Of a stretch of 64,000 nt of DNA, positions 1-13,782 are shown piece after piece. The notes beneath the pieces were generated by a model. The model had not been told where the DNA came from. It made no database searches and saw nothing but the letters and a program-made list of their open reading frames with translations. The translations under genes were made by a program, and so were the position numbers. The first letter of the stretch is position 1. Each line of letters opens with the position of its first letter. Source of the DNA: Phoronis australis (taxonomy: Eukaryota > Phoronida > Phoronidae); NCBI GenBank assembly GCA_002633005.1, contig NMRA01000475.1, positions 62,001 through 126,000 of the forward strand, in the 5' to 3' direction.

Positions 1-1502
1 CTAGCGGACTCTCACTTGTCAGAATCCAGTTTGAATCATGTGTTCATTAGTAGGCTGTAAGCAGTACACTAGAGTGGTACTTGAAATTCCCTAGGTGTCG
101 CTAGTGAAGTGAGGGACCTTCCCATAGAATTGCTTGCATTCAGGTAAATCCCAAGGGTCCTTTCTCACATGAATGCCCCATGCTGATCAAGTGCTTTCTG
201 CTCTCAACCTATTCAGACGTCATTAAAATATATTTTAAAAATGTCCTTCCTCTGTGCTACTTCAGTGGGTCTGCCCTATGCAGGCGACATTAGTATAAAG
301 GTACAAGCAAGAGAATATATTTATTTTAGTCATGTCACCTAAGAAGAGCACACGAGTGAAGCGTGGAGAGATGTTGGGTGTGACACGCTCTAAAACTTAT
401 CAACTAGCTTTTAAATGTAAGGCTATCTGGTGACAGGAGAGTGGCCTGAATGCAAGACAAAAGTGTTTACCCAACCGTGTCTCAAACGTTTCACCCCTGG
501 AGAAGCATAAATCAGCTCAAAAAGCCATATATCAAAATATGTTCTAATAACTATCTTACACTAGTGAATAAAATTATTTTTGTTTTCACATTCAATAGTC
601 TGGTATGCCATACAAAGGTTTAAAAGAACCAAAAACAAGCAGTTTGATTGTCATTGTGGAATTGTACGCTCTTACATCTTCAGCTGCTGGGAAGAGGAAA
701 TCCTTGAAGTGGTTGACAAGGTTATGTAAGACTTTATAGAGAAGTCAGTGTATTTAGCTAACCATTGACTTTAACTCAGTAACAGTATATATGAGTGACA
801 TGAAAACAGAAAACTTGCAGAAACTAGTTATATGAATCTACCATTAATTGGGTCGCCTTTTCAATAAAATTTAGGAATTTCAAAAGAAAGGTACACTTGC
901 AGCAAAACATAGGTGACAAAACATCACCAAACTTTGTGTTTAATTTAAATGTTAAAGACAACATTGCAAAAAATGCTGCTGCTGTTTGTAAATTATGCCA
1001 TATTCGTTATATGCAAATTTGACTCTTTTCCTGTCCTTTCTTTGATAACCTCTTACAACCATTTCCAAACAGCATTTTATAGAATAGTACACAAAGCATA
1101 ACATCCAAGTTATATTCTATCAGTCATTTCTACGATATGATGTTTTGAAGTTACCCAAATTTGGACATTTTTACCAGCTAGGATCCTACATAAATGTAAC
1201 AATTTCAAACTTGGATGTTCTGCTCCAAACTGTCTCGTCAATGGCACATCCACTTCAGAATGAAGTCTGTATTACCTGTGGTTTTATCCTGTAAGCTACT
1301 CTGTGGCAACGACAAGAGACTGGAAGTGTAACTCTCTTGACTTTTGAACTGCATCTCTTGGCTGAGTGGCACTGGCGACGAGGGCTGTAATGTCAAAGTT
1401 ATGAGGTGTAAACATGCATTTTCCATCACAAACAAGTGAACCCCAATTACATAAGCCTAACATCACTTCCAGCGTGCCATTGCTGCTCACAAGAACTAAG
1501 CG

Positions 1503-1715
1503 GCAATTCTTCACTTACTTAGCACACAATATGGCCAACAAGTGAAATTATATTTTGGCAAATTTCTCCACAAAAATAACAATTAAGAAAATTTTAGTCT
1601 GTTACTAGTGTAGTTTGTATGTGGATGTCATAAAATAACGTTTGGTAAATTTACGTTATTTGCAGTAATCAATCTTCGAAACATGGAAAAGTGACAATTT
1701 TGGAAATAAGTGTGG
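1503..1715. mobile_element. family M3 copy
   Basis: Begins GGCAATTCTTCAC, with the acacaatatggccaaca core and ATGTCATAAAATAACGTTTG. Aligns by eye with 34971-35195 and 37155-37400. Confidence 0.55.
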
Positions 1716-1953
1716 AATTCCCGTACATCAAACAGACCGCTGACAAGCCATTGCAACTACAAGGGAAGTTGCACACATAAGGTCAGCTGCTTACAACAGT
1801 CGTGGGTGTCTATTCCTAGAACACATGACTCCCACATAAGGTAGTTTCTTGATTCCAGTTAATACAAATCAAGAATACAGTAACCGCACTGTCATGTATT
1901 AATAATAAAATGTCTACATCAATCTGAGGAGATAGCAGTACAATACTGATAAT

Positions 1954-3290
1954 CCAAAAGAACTTTGGGAGTATATCAAAAATTTGGAACCACAGAAAAA
2001 TAAGGGAATACCTTAGGTAATTGTAAATTCAGAAAATAACATCAACTCCCAGTGACAACCCGTACAAATGTAAAGATGGTTTTCAGTCTCTCGCTTAAAA
2101 AATTATAAGACGTGGAATTTAATGAGTTCTGTACACATATAGTGCATTTCCTTGACCAGTTGAAAATCACAATTCATTTTAACTGAGAAGTCTGTTTTAA
2201 ACAATTATGTCTCTTTTAACGAGATCAAACAAATTCTAATGAATATTAAAAGCAATAAATCTGTTGCGGTAAAGTCATAATTTGTTTGACTCAGCTATTA
2301 ACTCTTCTTGTATGAATTCTGTCACGGGGTTTTAATAGGTACAAAGCAATCATAGTTCCCATTCCAAAATGCTTCAAATGATCCAACAGTGCCTTTAAAT
2401 TATACGAAAATAGCCCCTTGTCAAGTATCCATAATTTTTAGCTCAGTTTCAAACAATAGAATTGCAAAATTTGGTGACTACAGCAACAATCTTGGACATG
2501 AGCAGATTGGATTTCGTTATGGTGAGTGATGTGTCAATCATATTCCTTGACAACAATCACATTCCTTGACAACAATCACATTCCTTGACAACAATCACAT
2601 TCCTTGACAACAATCACATTCCTTGACAACAATCACATTCCTTGACAACAATCACATTCCTTGACAACAATCACTGGAGCAAGAAAGTCCACATGTCTCT
2701 CCATCTTTGCTGCATTTGTTGATACCAGAAAAGCTTTTGATTTGACAAGTCATGATTTGTTACCCTATAAATTGCTTAGTAATTCTGTAAAAGGTCTTAT
2801 GTACAGTGCAATTATAAAAGAACCTGTAAGCTGTATGCCTCTAAATATATGTATTGCACCTGATTGGTTTAATCCTGAAAATGGAGTTTGTCAAGGAAAT
2901 AATTAATCTCCGTACTTGTTGCCCTTTATGTTTAATGATTTAGTGAAAGACATCAACTAACTGCACAAGGGTGAAAACTTTGGCGATTTAATATGATCCA
3001 TTTTGCTCTATTCTCTGCAAGATTTACTCAAATGTTTAAATAACCAGTATATAAAATATCAAGAATATCTTTTAACTTACCCAAACAAATGCTCAGTTCA
3101 GGTCCAAACTTACTATAAAAAATTGTTTTAACATGTAAACTAGGAAACCCAGCTGTTCAATATAAAACAAAAAATAAATATATAGGCGTTATCCTTGATG
3201 AATTTCTCAATTTCAAAGACAACTTAACCACATTGTCTGAAGCTTCAGGAAAGGTATGCTCAAGTTTCCATATCAATAAACACAACTACT
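1954..3290 (+). pseudogene. decayed non-LTR retrotransposon reverse transcriptase
   Basis: Broken frames on the plus strand recall the RT of CR1/Jockey-type LINEs in order: ELWEYIKNLEPQKNKGIP (about 1957), FNEIKQILMNIKSNKSV (2215), NLGHEQIGFRYGE (2489), FVDTRKAFDLTSHDLLPYKL (2714, the F-x-D-x-x-K-A-F-D motif of RT), GVCQGNN (2884) and FNDLVKDIN (2933). Several stops and frameshifts separate them. The metal-binding YADD motif is not seen. The copy is dead and truncated. Confidence 0.65.
2542..2674. repeat. 19-bp minisatellite x7
   Basis: Seven exact or near-exact copies of attccttgacaacaatcac. It sits inside the RT relic at the spot where the frame should continue, so it expanded after the element died (19 is not a multiple of 3). 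Confidence 0.95.
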
Positions 3291-4056
3291 TCTACACTGA
3301 AAACACTTTCTGTATCAGACACATCAACTTGTTACATCACAACTCTTCCTGCCAATCATCTTTCTTGTCATAACTACAGGCAACTTAATGATGTCAAATC
3401 AATTCAGCCAATGCTGTTCACCTAGAACTGTTTGGTTAGATAAAAGGTTACTGTTGCATATTGGTACATAGTGGCCTTCATCTAGAGTGTCCAGGGCGAC
3501 TCAGATTTAGACACCTTAGCTGGGACGCATTGTGACGCCTCAGTAAGCATTTGGACACACAAGTAAGCATGGAACATACATGGAAAATAATGACAAACCC
3601 AGAAATCGCCAAGCATTATATCTGGGTTGTACATAACTATAAACATTTATATCTAATATATTAAGTATTCAAATATTTAGATATGCTATTATGTAAGCGT
3701 GGATGTCCCTTTTAACCTGCTACCAGCAGTGCTCGGAACTCAATGATCTGTCTACAATAAAAAGTTGGTTTAGAAATGATCTAGAATACAAAAAACTTCG
3801 TTTAATTTGCAGAACCATGCCTCCACACTAACACACCACACTGTAACAGCACTTAAACTTGGGGCCATCAAAATGCTGTCATGTTTTTGGTCAAGAATGG
3901 AACGAGAAACAGGGAAACCCATTTTTGGACGCCATATTTGTGAAATCCTGGATATAATCCTGGAAGAGCATGTTTTGCAGTAAAAATGACAGAAACAAGC
4001 TCAACAAGTGAAAATAATATATAATACAATTGTTTTTGAGTACAAATGGAAGTTAA

Positions 4057-6012
4057 GGTAGGTGGATACACAAAAAAATTAATTTTGACTGTTTTTTACA
4101 TTTTTATGTCATCCTAATCTTTAATTCTTGATGCACAGTATACTGAAGAAAAATAAAATCATTCTGAAAATCCAAAGTTGTTTTTTTAGCTATATTTGAC
4201 CAAGCCTCAGTAAGTCATATAGCTTGAGTGCTCACCAGCTCAGTGATTGACAACTGGGGCGGAGCTTATATACAAGGACACTGGCTCTAATCTAACCCTG
4301 CCAACAAGCATTGCGTAACCGGGCAATCGAGAGTGATGTTCCAGCTGATATTGGTGTTGTAGCAAGACCAAAAATAAAACAATTCTATTTTTGACCATGT
4401 GAAAGTTGGTAGTGAAATGGTGAACTAGCTCCTATTCCGAGCCTGAGCCTGTTTGTCTATCTGCAAAAAAATTAAGTTGAGTACGCCAAGCCCTACCGAA
4501 GCCATCACTGCACTCAGCTTGAGGAGTCCGTGCAGAAGTTGTGTATGTATAAGAGAAGTCGGTAATATAAGGTCGGGTGTCTTGCGAGAGGACGCTGAGT
4601 GTCGACGTGGGTGGTGTTGCACGATTCGGTGAGAGTGCATGCACGCGCTGTGAAGACAAGCCGCGCGCGCGACACATGGACAACTACATGCCGTCAGAGT
4701 AGAGTCTTCGCAGATAAACCGTGCTTCTGTGCTGGGAACGCGCCGTGGAGAAACTAGGCTGTCAAACCCAGAGGATTTTTAACTTGCCACTGGCCGTAAC
4801 CCAAAGAATTAGAGAAATGACCCAGTGTTCAACATAACAAAAAATTTTCTAGTGCATAGATTCAAACGTAACCCTGAATTAAAACTCATGATATTATACG
4901 ATTTTAGAGGAAAGCAATATAAGAAACTTTAGTAACTTGAGAATCTCACCCAAGCAGCGCTATTTGCGCAGAAAGTGATATTTTCTTATCCCAAAGTCCA
5001 TTCGGTACAGGCACGTAAAAATGTTGAACCATTACTATGAAAGTAGTTCTTTATCCTCGTCGCCAATATTGTTATGTAGGCAGTAACGCGGCGATTTGAT
5101 ATAACACATATATTGGTTGATGATAATATTGGAATACTAACAAATAGGTCTGTGTAATATAGTTAGAGAGTCTTTTACAAACTGAGTGGAGAGTTCAGAT
5201 GAATCGTATAAACAATCAACACATGGTGGTCGGCACACCAGTACAGCAGACAATAGATCAACGCTAAGCTCCGCCCACGTGACAGCCATATTTGTTTTGG
5301 TCGTCTGTCGTGCATCACAAGTTCGAAAAAATGATTAAAATTACGCTGTAAACAAACAGGTATGTCACATTTTCTAAATATGAAGTAAATATCAGCTTTA
5401 TTTCTAGTACTTCAACAAAAATTGGAACATAATGACCACGCATTCTGAACGAAATTTGATCTCAAGTGGCAATCGATGACCGCTTAACTTCAAAGCCGTT
5501 TTTCTCGGCTCGTGATTTCAGGATAGTGACAAGATTCTCGGGCCTATTTTTCCACAACACGTGGGTCAATTTTTACGAAAGTTGCAAATTTGAAATCTTC
5601 TAGGACTGAAATAAAATCGCGTGCCACGGTTTTTTGATAAATGGACCAGATTTTTAGTTATTAGACGGAAAGTGACCAAATGACAAAAAGTGGCGTGCTT
5701 GTCCCAACTTACACACAAAAAATGCCACAAAATCAAAATCAGAATGATTTTGTACATATATTTGATATGGATAAGTAGAATATTGCGTAAGGAAATAGTT
5801 GATGATGATCCCTGTGCATTTTGAAAAAAAATCGAGGTAAAATTGGATTTTTTGAAAATTAAAAAATACGATTTTTTAAAAAAACGAACTACAAAAAAAA
5901 ACTTTTTTTTTTCGATTTTTGTCACTTTCAGAGTCATATCTAACTAGTTAAAACTCCCTTTTTACTCATTTTAGTTAGGAACCTGGAGATTTGATCAGTG
6001 TATACACCTACC
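4057..6012. mobile_element. TTAA-flanked (piggyBac-type) non-autonomous element
   Basis: Left end TTAA|GGTAGGTGGATACACA and right end GTGTATACACCTACC|TTAA: 15-bp terminal inverted repeats with one mismatch, bounded on both sides by TTAA. TTAA duplication is the hallmark of piggyBac. Inside are an inverted GGGCGGAGCTTA pair (about 4256 and 5265) and a GC-rich patch (4430-4790). No transposase frame is visible, so it would depend on a partner in trans. Confidence 0.6.
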
Positions 6013-6880
6013 TTAAGGTTAGAACATGAGAATAATTTGTAATGCATTGAGAGAACAATTAGTTTTTGGTTTCACCACTAGGTGTCAGGTCTATTAAAAT
6101 GACAAAATAAGGAAACCAACCTTACAAAAACGTAAAAAACATAAAATTATAAAAGTAAACAGCTATCTATAAACTTTGTATCTCAAAAGAAGTATTATTG
6201 CATACATCATATCACCAATGGTAACCAGGAATTGATTATGACCTATTTTTTAAATCACAAATAAAATAGTTGCCATAGCAACTAATACATGAAAACTTAT
6301 AAAAATATGTCATTAGAAAATTAGACAGTTATTTAAAGCATACAAAAGTGCTCTTGGTTTGACAATTATTGGTTCAAGTTAATGTTTAAAAATAACTCAA
6401 ATATTGACAAGAGCAGGTTGACAACACCAGTTCAATAACAAGCCTATATAAACACACTGTATATAGGAACTGTGCCTCACACTGCATTTGTGTTGTAAGA
6501 AAGGAGAGAAGGTTAGCACTCCCCTTGATAAGGACGGAAGAAGCCCTTGTGGCTTATAACACACATAAGGCCATGCTCCTTACTTTGGAGCAACCCTATT
6601 TTTCAGTGGCCTAGCCTAATACAACAACCCTAACATCTTGGCTCCGACAATTCATCACAACCAACAGCAGTGCATGCTACACCTAGCCTCAAATTGTTAC
6701 TTCATTGTTGTGCATGTGCAAACGTGGATCATACACAAGTCACTCAGGAGTGTGCTCCACCAGCCTAAGCGTGCTTTCACCCAAGTCTGTTGACACATGT
6801 TAGTTGTCTTGAAAAAATCCATTGTGGTTAAAGTTGCAGTTTGCAAGTGGACAGAGATGAATAGAAACCTATTTCATGTA

Positions 6881-7106
6881 AATCAATCCAGGAAGTCTGA
6901 AGAAACAGAGGCAAGCATAAAAAAACTGAAATTGCCACTAGGGAGCACAGCAGTACTCGGATTGCTCATCGGTCATCAACTTCGTAAAAACACATCTACC
7001 AAATGTCACTGTGATCCCACAAAGGGTTCAGGAGACACAGCAGCGAATGTCGGACGCCAGACATGGATGCAATTATGCACATATATATGGACACATAAAA
7101 AGAACC
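6881..7106 (+). repeat. short copy of CCACTAGG-containing dispersed repeat
   Basis: It contains attgccactagggagcacag and ends with a GGACGCCAG...GCAATTATGCACATAT segment resembling the end of the larger repeat at 31100-32200 (GCATAATGCGTCCACATATA). No coding meaning; short open frames here are incidental. Confidence 0.55.
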
Positions 7107-8143
7107 ACCTCTCAATACATTTCCTGTACTCAACTATAATCTCATTTAGGTTTTGAAATGTGCCACACATTTGTGACGTGTCACCTCTCTCAGATTAACT
7201 TGATTGGTTCAATTGGACAATTCAACTACGATAATTGCTTTGCGAACTGTTTCAAATTATAGTCCGAATTTTTGACTCCCAAAAAGTAAAATGAGATTTG
7301 ACAACTGCCAGTAAAAGATGCTGATCATCCAAAAGTATCATTAAGTCACATTTTCAACCTGATCAGCTTGCAAAATGTCAAAATGAAAAAAAGCTGTAGA
7401 GTTCAACAGTACAGTTAAATATAAATTCAAGTGGAAAACCACGGCATCATGCAAATGCCTTCAATGCAACTATTGTTCCTTTGAAGAAAGAATGACAGAA
7501 AAAAGTTATTTTAATGTATCTTGAATTTAACGCACATAACATCACGACATACACACACCCGACTCTATTTGTACCCTTCTAAGTTTCCTGACCAGATTTA
7601 AACCCTTACGTGAAAGGGAAAGCACACCCAACATAACTGTATTTGAACGGGTCTGTTTTGTTTCTGTACTCAAAACGGCAATAAATGAAGCTGGAAATTG
7701 AGTCTAGCAACAGAATTGATGTTGTCAAGGGCATGTAAGCAAACAAGAACACATATTGTACACTGCACCGTAGATTTCAAATCAATATCACAAGAACGCT
7801 AATGACCACCGGTCACTAAAAGTGAATAATACCATACGTTAAGTTTAGATCACAAGGCATGTTCCATTCAGGCAAACGTAATACATTTTTTCGTTTTGTA
7901 AACCAGCATATTCTGTTTTACTTATTAATGTTAAAGTGAGAATCATGAAAATGATCTGGGAATTGCCTTGCAGACTATTTTCACAGAGATACGGATGCAG
8001 CACTGGTTTACTGATAATGTGGCGCACGCCATGTTTATTGTTTTTCAAAAACGCCACATCCTTCAAAAAGAATGAAACACTACTCACAAGTTATGTCTTT
8101 CGTAAAACAATCGAATTGTCGAAATATTAGAATTACGATATCT

Positions 8144-8408
8144 AGGGCTTGTTTCATAAAAAGTGACATAAGACTTACAGACAAAAACATGGTCTTAAGC
8201 TCAACATAACTATTTCTGAAAAATAATTAAAACTCACTCAAACAAAGCAACAAAGAATACACCCATAACAGCTACTTACTTTGAATATCTGTAAAAATTA
8301 TTTCCAAGCATTGATGTACTTATAATTTAGATGATTAAACCTTTAATTGGCAATTGAGAAGTAGGAACAAATTTCAGTCTTAAGTCTCTTTTTATGAAAG
8401 AGACCCCT
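8144..8408. mobile_element. inverted-repeat MITE, family M1
   Basis: The left end GGGCTTGTTTCATAAAAAGT and the right end, read inverted, AGGGGTCTCTTTCATAAAAA, followed by ACTTAAGACT-like inner repeats, form a hairpin of about 265 bp. Related copies lie at 56919-57182 and 62613-62831. Confidence 0.55.
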
Positions 8409-8478
8409 GCTACTAAAATATGTATACAAAATATGTTAGAAAATCATTGTCTCCATATTTACAAATCAAAAAATATTA

Positions 8479-10853
8479 CCGTAATCCTTCGGGTTAACGC
8501 CCATGCTCAGTTAACCGCCCACCCCCTACTTTAGGTGGATTTTCAATTTAATTGCCCACTGCTCGGTTAACCGCCCCTTTGCGATTTTTCAAGATTTCCA
8601 GTTAAGCACCCACCACTCGGTTAAGTGCCCATCCCCCTGACTTTGTAAGATTGAAGATTTAGCGCCCAGCGTTAGGAAACGCGTGATTCCCGACTTTTAA
8701 ATACCGATGATGATCACAATGAGCGCAACGACGCTGGGCCTCCAGATGGCGATTTGGCAATGTGAATTACAATACAAGTAACAAATTATTGTCCCGGGTC
8801 GTGGACTTACTTCAAAATGTAATACTTGAACGTTTTTGTCATTTTATTTTCTTCCCATGTTTGCAAAGTTTAAGAACCCTGCCGGCGTCAATACCGCTGC
8901 TTTCAGCGACGCTGTCTGCTGCGCTGAGATTCCGTCTGCAGTGCACTGGATAAAACATATATTTGAAATAATGGGGCCAGAGAAATGTGGCAATGATTTT
9001 GCCAACTCTCCAAATTCTCTTTAGGTGGGAAGCTCTCGTATTTTGAAGAATTCATTCCCATAACTCGCGGAAAGATGTCAAATTCTCCCTATTTTGATGA
9101 ATGTTACGTATTGTCAGGTTATTGAGGATGTGTGGCGACGAAACGGACAGTGTGCCTCACTGGGTTACCGATTTGCTGCCTCTCGATTTCTGAGTTCAAT
9201 GGTTGGCAATACGTTACTGTATGTTTGTGCATCATCTTGAAGTAATAAAAAACTTCTAGTCAAATTTTGTTCTTCGCTAATTACATCTCAGTCAAACTGG
9301 CGTTAGCAGATTTAACTAATGTCGCTGGTGGTTCTTTACTACGATTTCTTGCGTCAACCCCCGCCTGACTGTGTGAATTATCGCTTCCATATTCCCTTTT
9401 TAGCCATCCAGAATAATTTTGTTTGTACACTGGCCAGTTTCAGCCTGAACAAAATTCTTACCATTCGAGCCTGAAATATCTACGACGCAGACTGACTGAA
9501 ACTTGGCGATAGTTGGTAGGAGGTGCACGCAGCTAGCTACGGGCATGGCACACTCGGGCCTAGGGAACATCGAGCCGGAAAATATCGAAGTAGACTTGAC
9601 ATCGCAGTTTTGGGGGACATTGGAACGGAGGAATATCGTAAAGCACTGGGTCTTTCCTAACAAGAGCTTAAAAGTACAGCGTCACGCCGGTTTCTTTTAC
9701 TTAGGACTGTCGCTGTTCTCCTTTGATATGTGACTTTGTAGTGGTGCACGCATGTAAGTTCCCACACTGAGTGCATGTTACCTGGACACCAACACGTGAT
9801 TGACAGGTTACTCATACGTAGGCCCTACGTGCGTGCTGAATCCTGCCGCTATCTTTGGCCATTAAAAACGAGATGCATATTGAAAGAAGCTGTTATATTA
9901 CTCGACGGCCTTTCCAAGTCAAGATTGCCTGCCGGGACATTGCGCGCAAACAGCGGGACCGACCAGTGCCGCAGTGCGATAGTGTAGGTGATATTATAAT
10001 ACAGAATTTGGACATCTTGCATGAAAAATAAGTGTGTTTTCCACCACAAAGTTGGGTAAGGCTGTCGTTAAAGAATGAATTGAAACATTGCTGTTTTGTG
10101 ACATTTCATCACATATTGATGCCGTGGTTCGAAAATTTCTTCTTGATTGACGACTGGTTCGTGTCCACTTACCCCCCCCCCGATTCTTGTCTTACTTCTT
10201 TGCTGAGCATGTTTCACGCAACAGGAAGTGAAAATGTTATTGAGTTACGAAGTATTGACTATAAACATCCCAAACACAAAAAACACCTGAACTTTATTAC
10301 AACTAATTTTAAAACTGCTCTCTGACTCAGAACTTGACAGCTACCACGGGACTGTAACCTTGATGTCAGCTGTGACCTCTTCAACACATGAAGCTTGCAC
10401 CCGCGCACTTTTGCGGTGTCACTGCTTGCAATCCAAGTGGAGCGCTGCGTGGTCACTGGTCATCTGCGCACTACAGTTCTAACAAACTAACAAGACCGCA
10501 GGATGACACAGCAATTTTGTAAATTTAATTGTGAATGACTAATCTGAGGGCAACAGAACCTTTGTTGGGATCATCTGCTGTTATGAAGTTTTTACCGTCA
10601 TTTGGCGACATGACGATAAAGCTCTTTGAAAAGTGTTACGCGTTCCGAGTGTGTGTGTCATGTGAGGACTTAAATCATGAGGTAAGATTAACCGCCCAGG
10701 GCGGTTGTCTGTCGTAATAAGCGCCCATGTTCGGTTAACCACCCACCCTGGATTTCTTGAAATTTCACGTTTAAGCGCCCATGTCAGGATAACCGCCCAC
10801 CCCTGATTTTTTGGGTTTGCCAATTTAACCGCCCAGGGCGTTAACGTTTACGG
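8479..10853. mobile_element. 2.4-kb TA-flanked DNA element with repeated subterminal motifs
   Basis: The ends CCGTAATCC...GGTTAACGCCC and, inverted, CCGTAAACGTTAACGCCC share CCGTAA and TTAACGCCC, and both are flanked by TA. Both ends (8500-8670 and 10690-10830) carry many variants of GGTTAACCGCCCACC, a possible array of transposase-binding sites. The middle has only short unconvincing frames, so it looks non-autonomous. Superfamily is uncertain; TA duplication fits Tc1/mariner-like elements but the size and motif array are unusual. Confidence 0.55.
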
Positions 10854-11954
10854 TATCTCAGAATCAACAGACAAACTAGTCCAAAGATAGTTCACAGCCA
10901 CCTACATGGTTGTTCAAATAGTTCCACTCTTTCTGAAGGTGGTCTTGCAGCATTTTCCAGTTTTTGTTAAGGAAAATAACATTGTCATAACTAGCAAAGC
11001 ATATCGCCACAGATACCAGAGTGTTGAAATGTTGTTAGTGTCAATAAATAGGGAAGTACAAGAGAGGAGATGTATGTCTGTGGCAAGAAGGACAAGTGTG
11101 TCACTGCATGGTACAAGAATGCAGTTAGATGCCTATACATCTTCATTAACTCATCGGAAGTCAATGCCTGTCAAATGAATACGCTCTCTGATCATAACAT
11201 CAATAGTACATTATGGTCACTATCTTGTTGACTTGATAGTGATACCGTGAAAAGATATTTAAATTGTTTTCACAACATCACACAATAGACATCAAATGAT
11301 GGTTTAAAAAATGAGCCTGTATTCACTGGAGCATAACAGGAAACAAGTCAAAAACAGTTCAACATTGGGGATGGGCAACCAGTTGTTCTCCCATAAGATG
11401 GGTTGGTAGGGATGTGGTGCCAAACCGGGTGGGTACTTTGCCCCTCAGGTATCACCTTAGGGTAGGTATTTTGCCTTCTCTGTTATTGTCTAGGGTCGGT
11501 ATCTTGGCTTTGCAACATCGCCTCAGGCATGTAAAAACATGTGGAAACTGAGAGTATTGCTATTGTGTTAGGTAGCAGGTTTCCATCACTTATTGTGGTC
11601 TCAGGTACCCGGGCAAAACATGTGGACACCCACCCGATGGCTCATTTTAAATCAACATGGTAAAGAGATGGTGACACTTAGGCAACCACTGAGAAAGCTT
11701 CCTTACTCACTGCAAAAGATGAACACTAAACAAAAGTTAGCAATGCTAGTTTTTGGCCGTATAAATTACAATAAGACTAAGGATGTATAATCATACTTAA
11801 CACTAATGACATTAAGAGCAAAACCCCTTCACTCATAAAACGGTATCTAGAAAATCTTTTTTTGACAGTTCAAGGTGAAAAACAACTCCAAACAAATATT
11901 GACGTAAAGTCGAGATGGAAATGTGTGACACCAATAGGAAGTCTGGGAAAATGA

Positions 11955-12104
11955 GCTCTGACCTACCACTGTCTACAGCTCAATGCTCTGACCTACCACT
12001 GTCTACAGCTCAATGCTCTGACCTACCACTGTCTACAGCTCAATGCTCTGACCTACCACTGTCTACAGCTCAATGCTCTGACCTACCACTGTCTACAGCT
12101 CAAT
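11955..12104. repeat. 30-bp minisatellite x5
   Basis: Five perfect copies of a 30-bp unit containing gacctaccactgtctacagc. The unit length keeps frame, giving five decapeptide repeats (SDLPLSTAQC) in a short open frame. No splice or homology support for coding. Confidence 0.95.
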
Positions 12105-12934
12105 GCTTTTAAAAATAAAGTCTTAGATATGACATAACAATAAAATCTTGCCAGATTAGGACACAACACCGCTCAAGTCAAATCTTTTATCACTCTTCCA
12201 CGAAACATACGTAGCTCAAAATTTAATGAAATTCCATGTTCAAGTTTTGTTCCGCAGCAACCATCAAACAAAAGCTTTGAAAACTTACTGGCCCTTAAAA
12301 AAGAAAAGGGTATTTTTGACAATTACTATTCACATAGAAACTGAGGAATAACAAGATCACGTTCTAGAGAAGTCCGCCGACTAAGAACTTGTAGAAATGC
12401 ACGTCAATGCCTTTGAGTAGAACGGTTGGACAAGATCCAAATATCACGCATCATAATTCATGTCAACATTTATACACACCAATAGTCAACCACAAAACAT
12501 CCAGGAAATCCACAAGTCTAACACCAAGAAACGAGGTTACTGCTAGCCTGTAAACATTCACGTCAGAGAAACAAAAACTCCATACTCTAATCAGTGGCCC
12601 AGGCCTGCTATTGAGGAACCCATCCGTAAAAGGAGAATGTTTGTATTCGTGTTCCAGGCTTCGGTTTCACGATACAAACGTGCTCGATTTTTAGGTTGCG
12701 AGTTCTCGTTTTATGTGATATCCCATGTTTTGAATCCGTAGGAAGGTATTCATGTATTGAAGGTGTTCTACAGGACAGGGGTGCAGTAGTGACTTGCAAT
12801 TACCAAGAACATGTGCAAGTCATTCCTCTCACTTGTACCTCTCTCTAATTTTTACGCGCTTCATATCTAATGCTCTAAATCTATAGGCAGGTGGAGACAA
12901 TAAAGAAACAATGACAGAAAGGTTGTTTACTTAC

Positions 12935-13782
12935 CGCTTGTTTTAGGATATCACTGTAGGTAAAAGATCTTGTGGTGTAGGAGGCCTGATTGCTGACATT
13001 TGACGAGCTCTGCAGATCGGGAAACTCCTCCTCATCTTCAAAGTGTAACTGTCCATCACCGCTGCCATTGAGCATGTGTTCGGAAGATGCACGTGACAGA
13101 CTATTCTTCGACAACCTTCCGTCCTGTTGTTGCAATTCATCGCTGAGAGCATCAACGTCCGTCCCACCGCCAGTTTTCCGCCGTCGCCGTCGGTTACGCT
13201 TTCGTTTCCGCTTGAGTTTCTGACCATTGGCATCAATCTCGCCGTCCTGAGCATTGTTTTCGGGCACGGGTTCTGACAGAGTCTCTGCTGGTAAGCTACC
13301 AACCACGCGGCTACAGGACAACACGTTGGCATTATTGAAACTAAGACCAGAACTGATGGAACTCTCCGCACTTGTTATACTCAAACTGGACGTCAGTGGA
13401 ATGTAATTCTGCAAAGACACAGCAGCCTGGGCCGAGCCTAGACTGTGACCATACTCCGGCACTGACATGAACATGGAATTACTGAAACTACCGCTTAGCT
13501 CACCCAGGCTATGGCTGCTATAGCTAAATGAACCGCTTAAGCGGCGAATGTCCGAACAGACGAGACCTGATGGACCGACTGGATGCGTTCCGCTGGACGT
13601 CTGATTTCGCCTATGGAGGGGGCTACTATAGCCACTGTCCGAATCCACCTCTTCAGAATCAGTGCTTGTGCCTGTCGGGACTGGATGATTTCTTCTCCTT
13701 GGTCTCTTGGAGGTTTTACTGTATTTGTATAAGGAATTAGGCTTCTCCGCTAATGTCAGATTTGCTATGTCATCAGAAAAGT
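12935..13782 (-). CDS. SECISBP2L: SECISBP2L coding exon 6 (large)
   Basis: An 848-nt exon, acceptor TGTATTTTCAG, donor GTAAGT, phase 1 in and 0 out, residues 242-524. In order: DFSDDIANLTLAEKPN (the vertebrate protein also has SDIAN), a basic RPRRRNHP patch, EEVDSDSGYSSPLHRR, a Ser-rich stretch, the Lys/Arg run KLKRKRKRNRRRRRK, QLHFEDEEEFPDLQ and FTYSDILKQA. The acidic FEDE motif and the SDSGYSSP motif are the best matches to SBP2 proteins. Overlapping frames on both strands are open here only because of codon bias. Confidence 0.92.

Noticed and set aside
5566..5937. 123-codon minus-strand frame rich in Lys and Phe
   Set aside because: Low-complexity A/T tracts inside the TTAA-flanked element; no homology or splice context.
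12943..13371. 142-codon frame and other overlapping frames opposite or beside SECISBP2L exon 6
   Set aside because: Shadows of the true reading frame, which alone carries the conserved SBP2 motifs.
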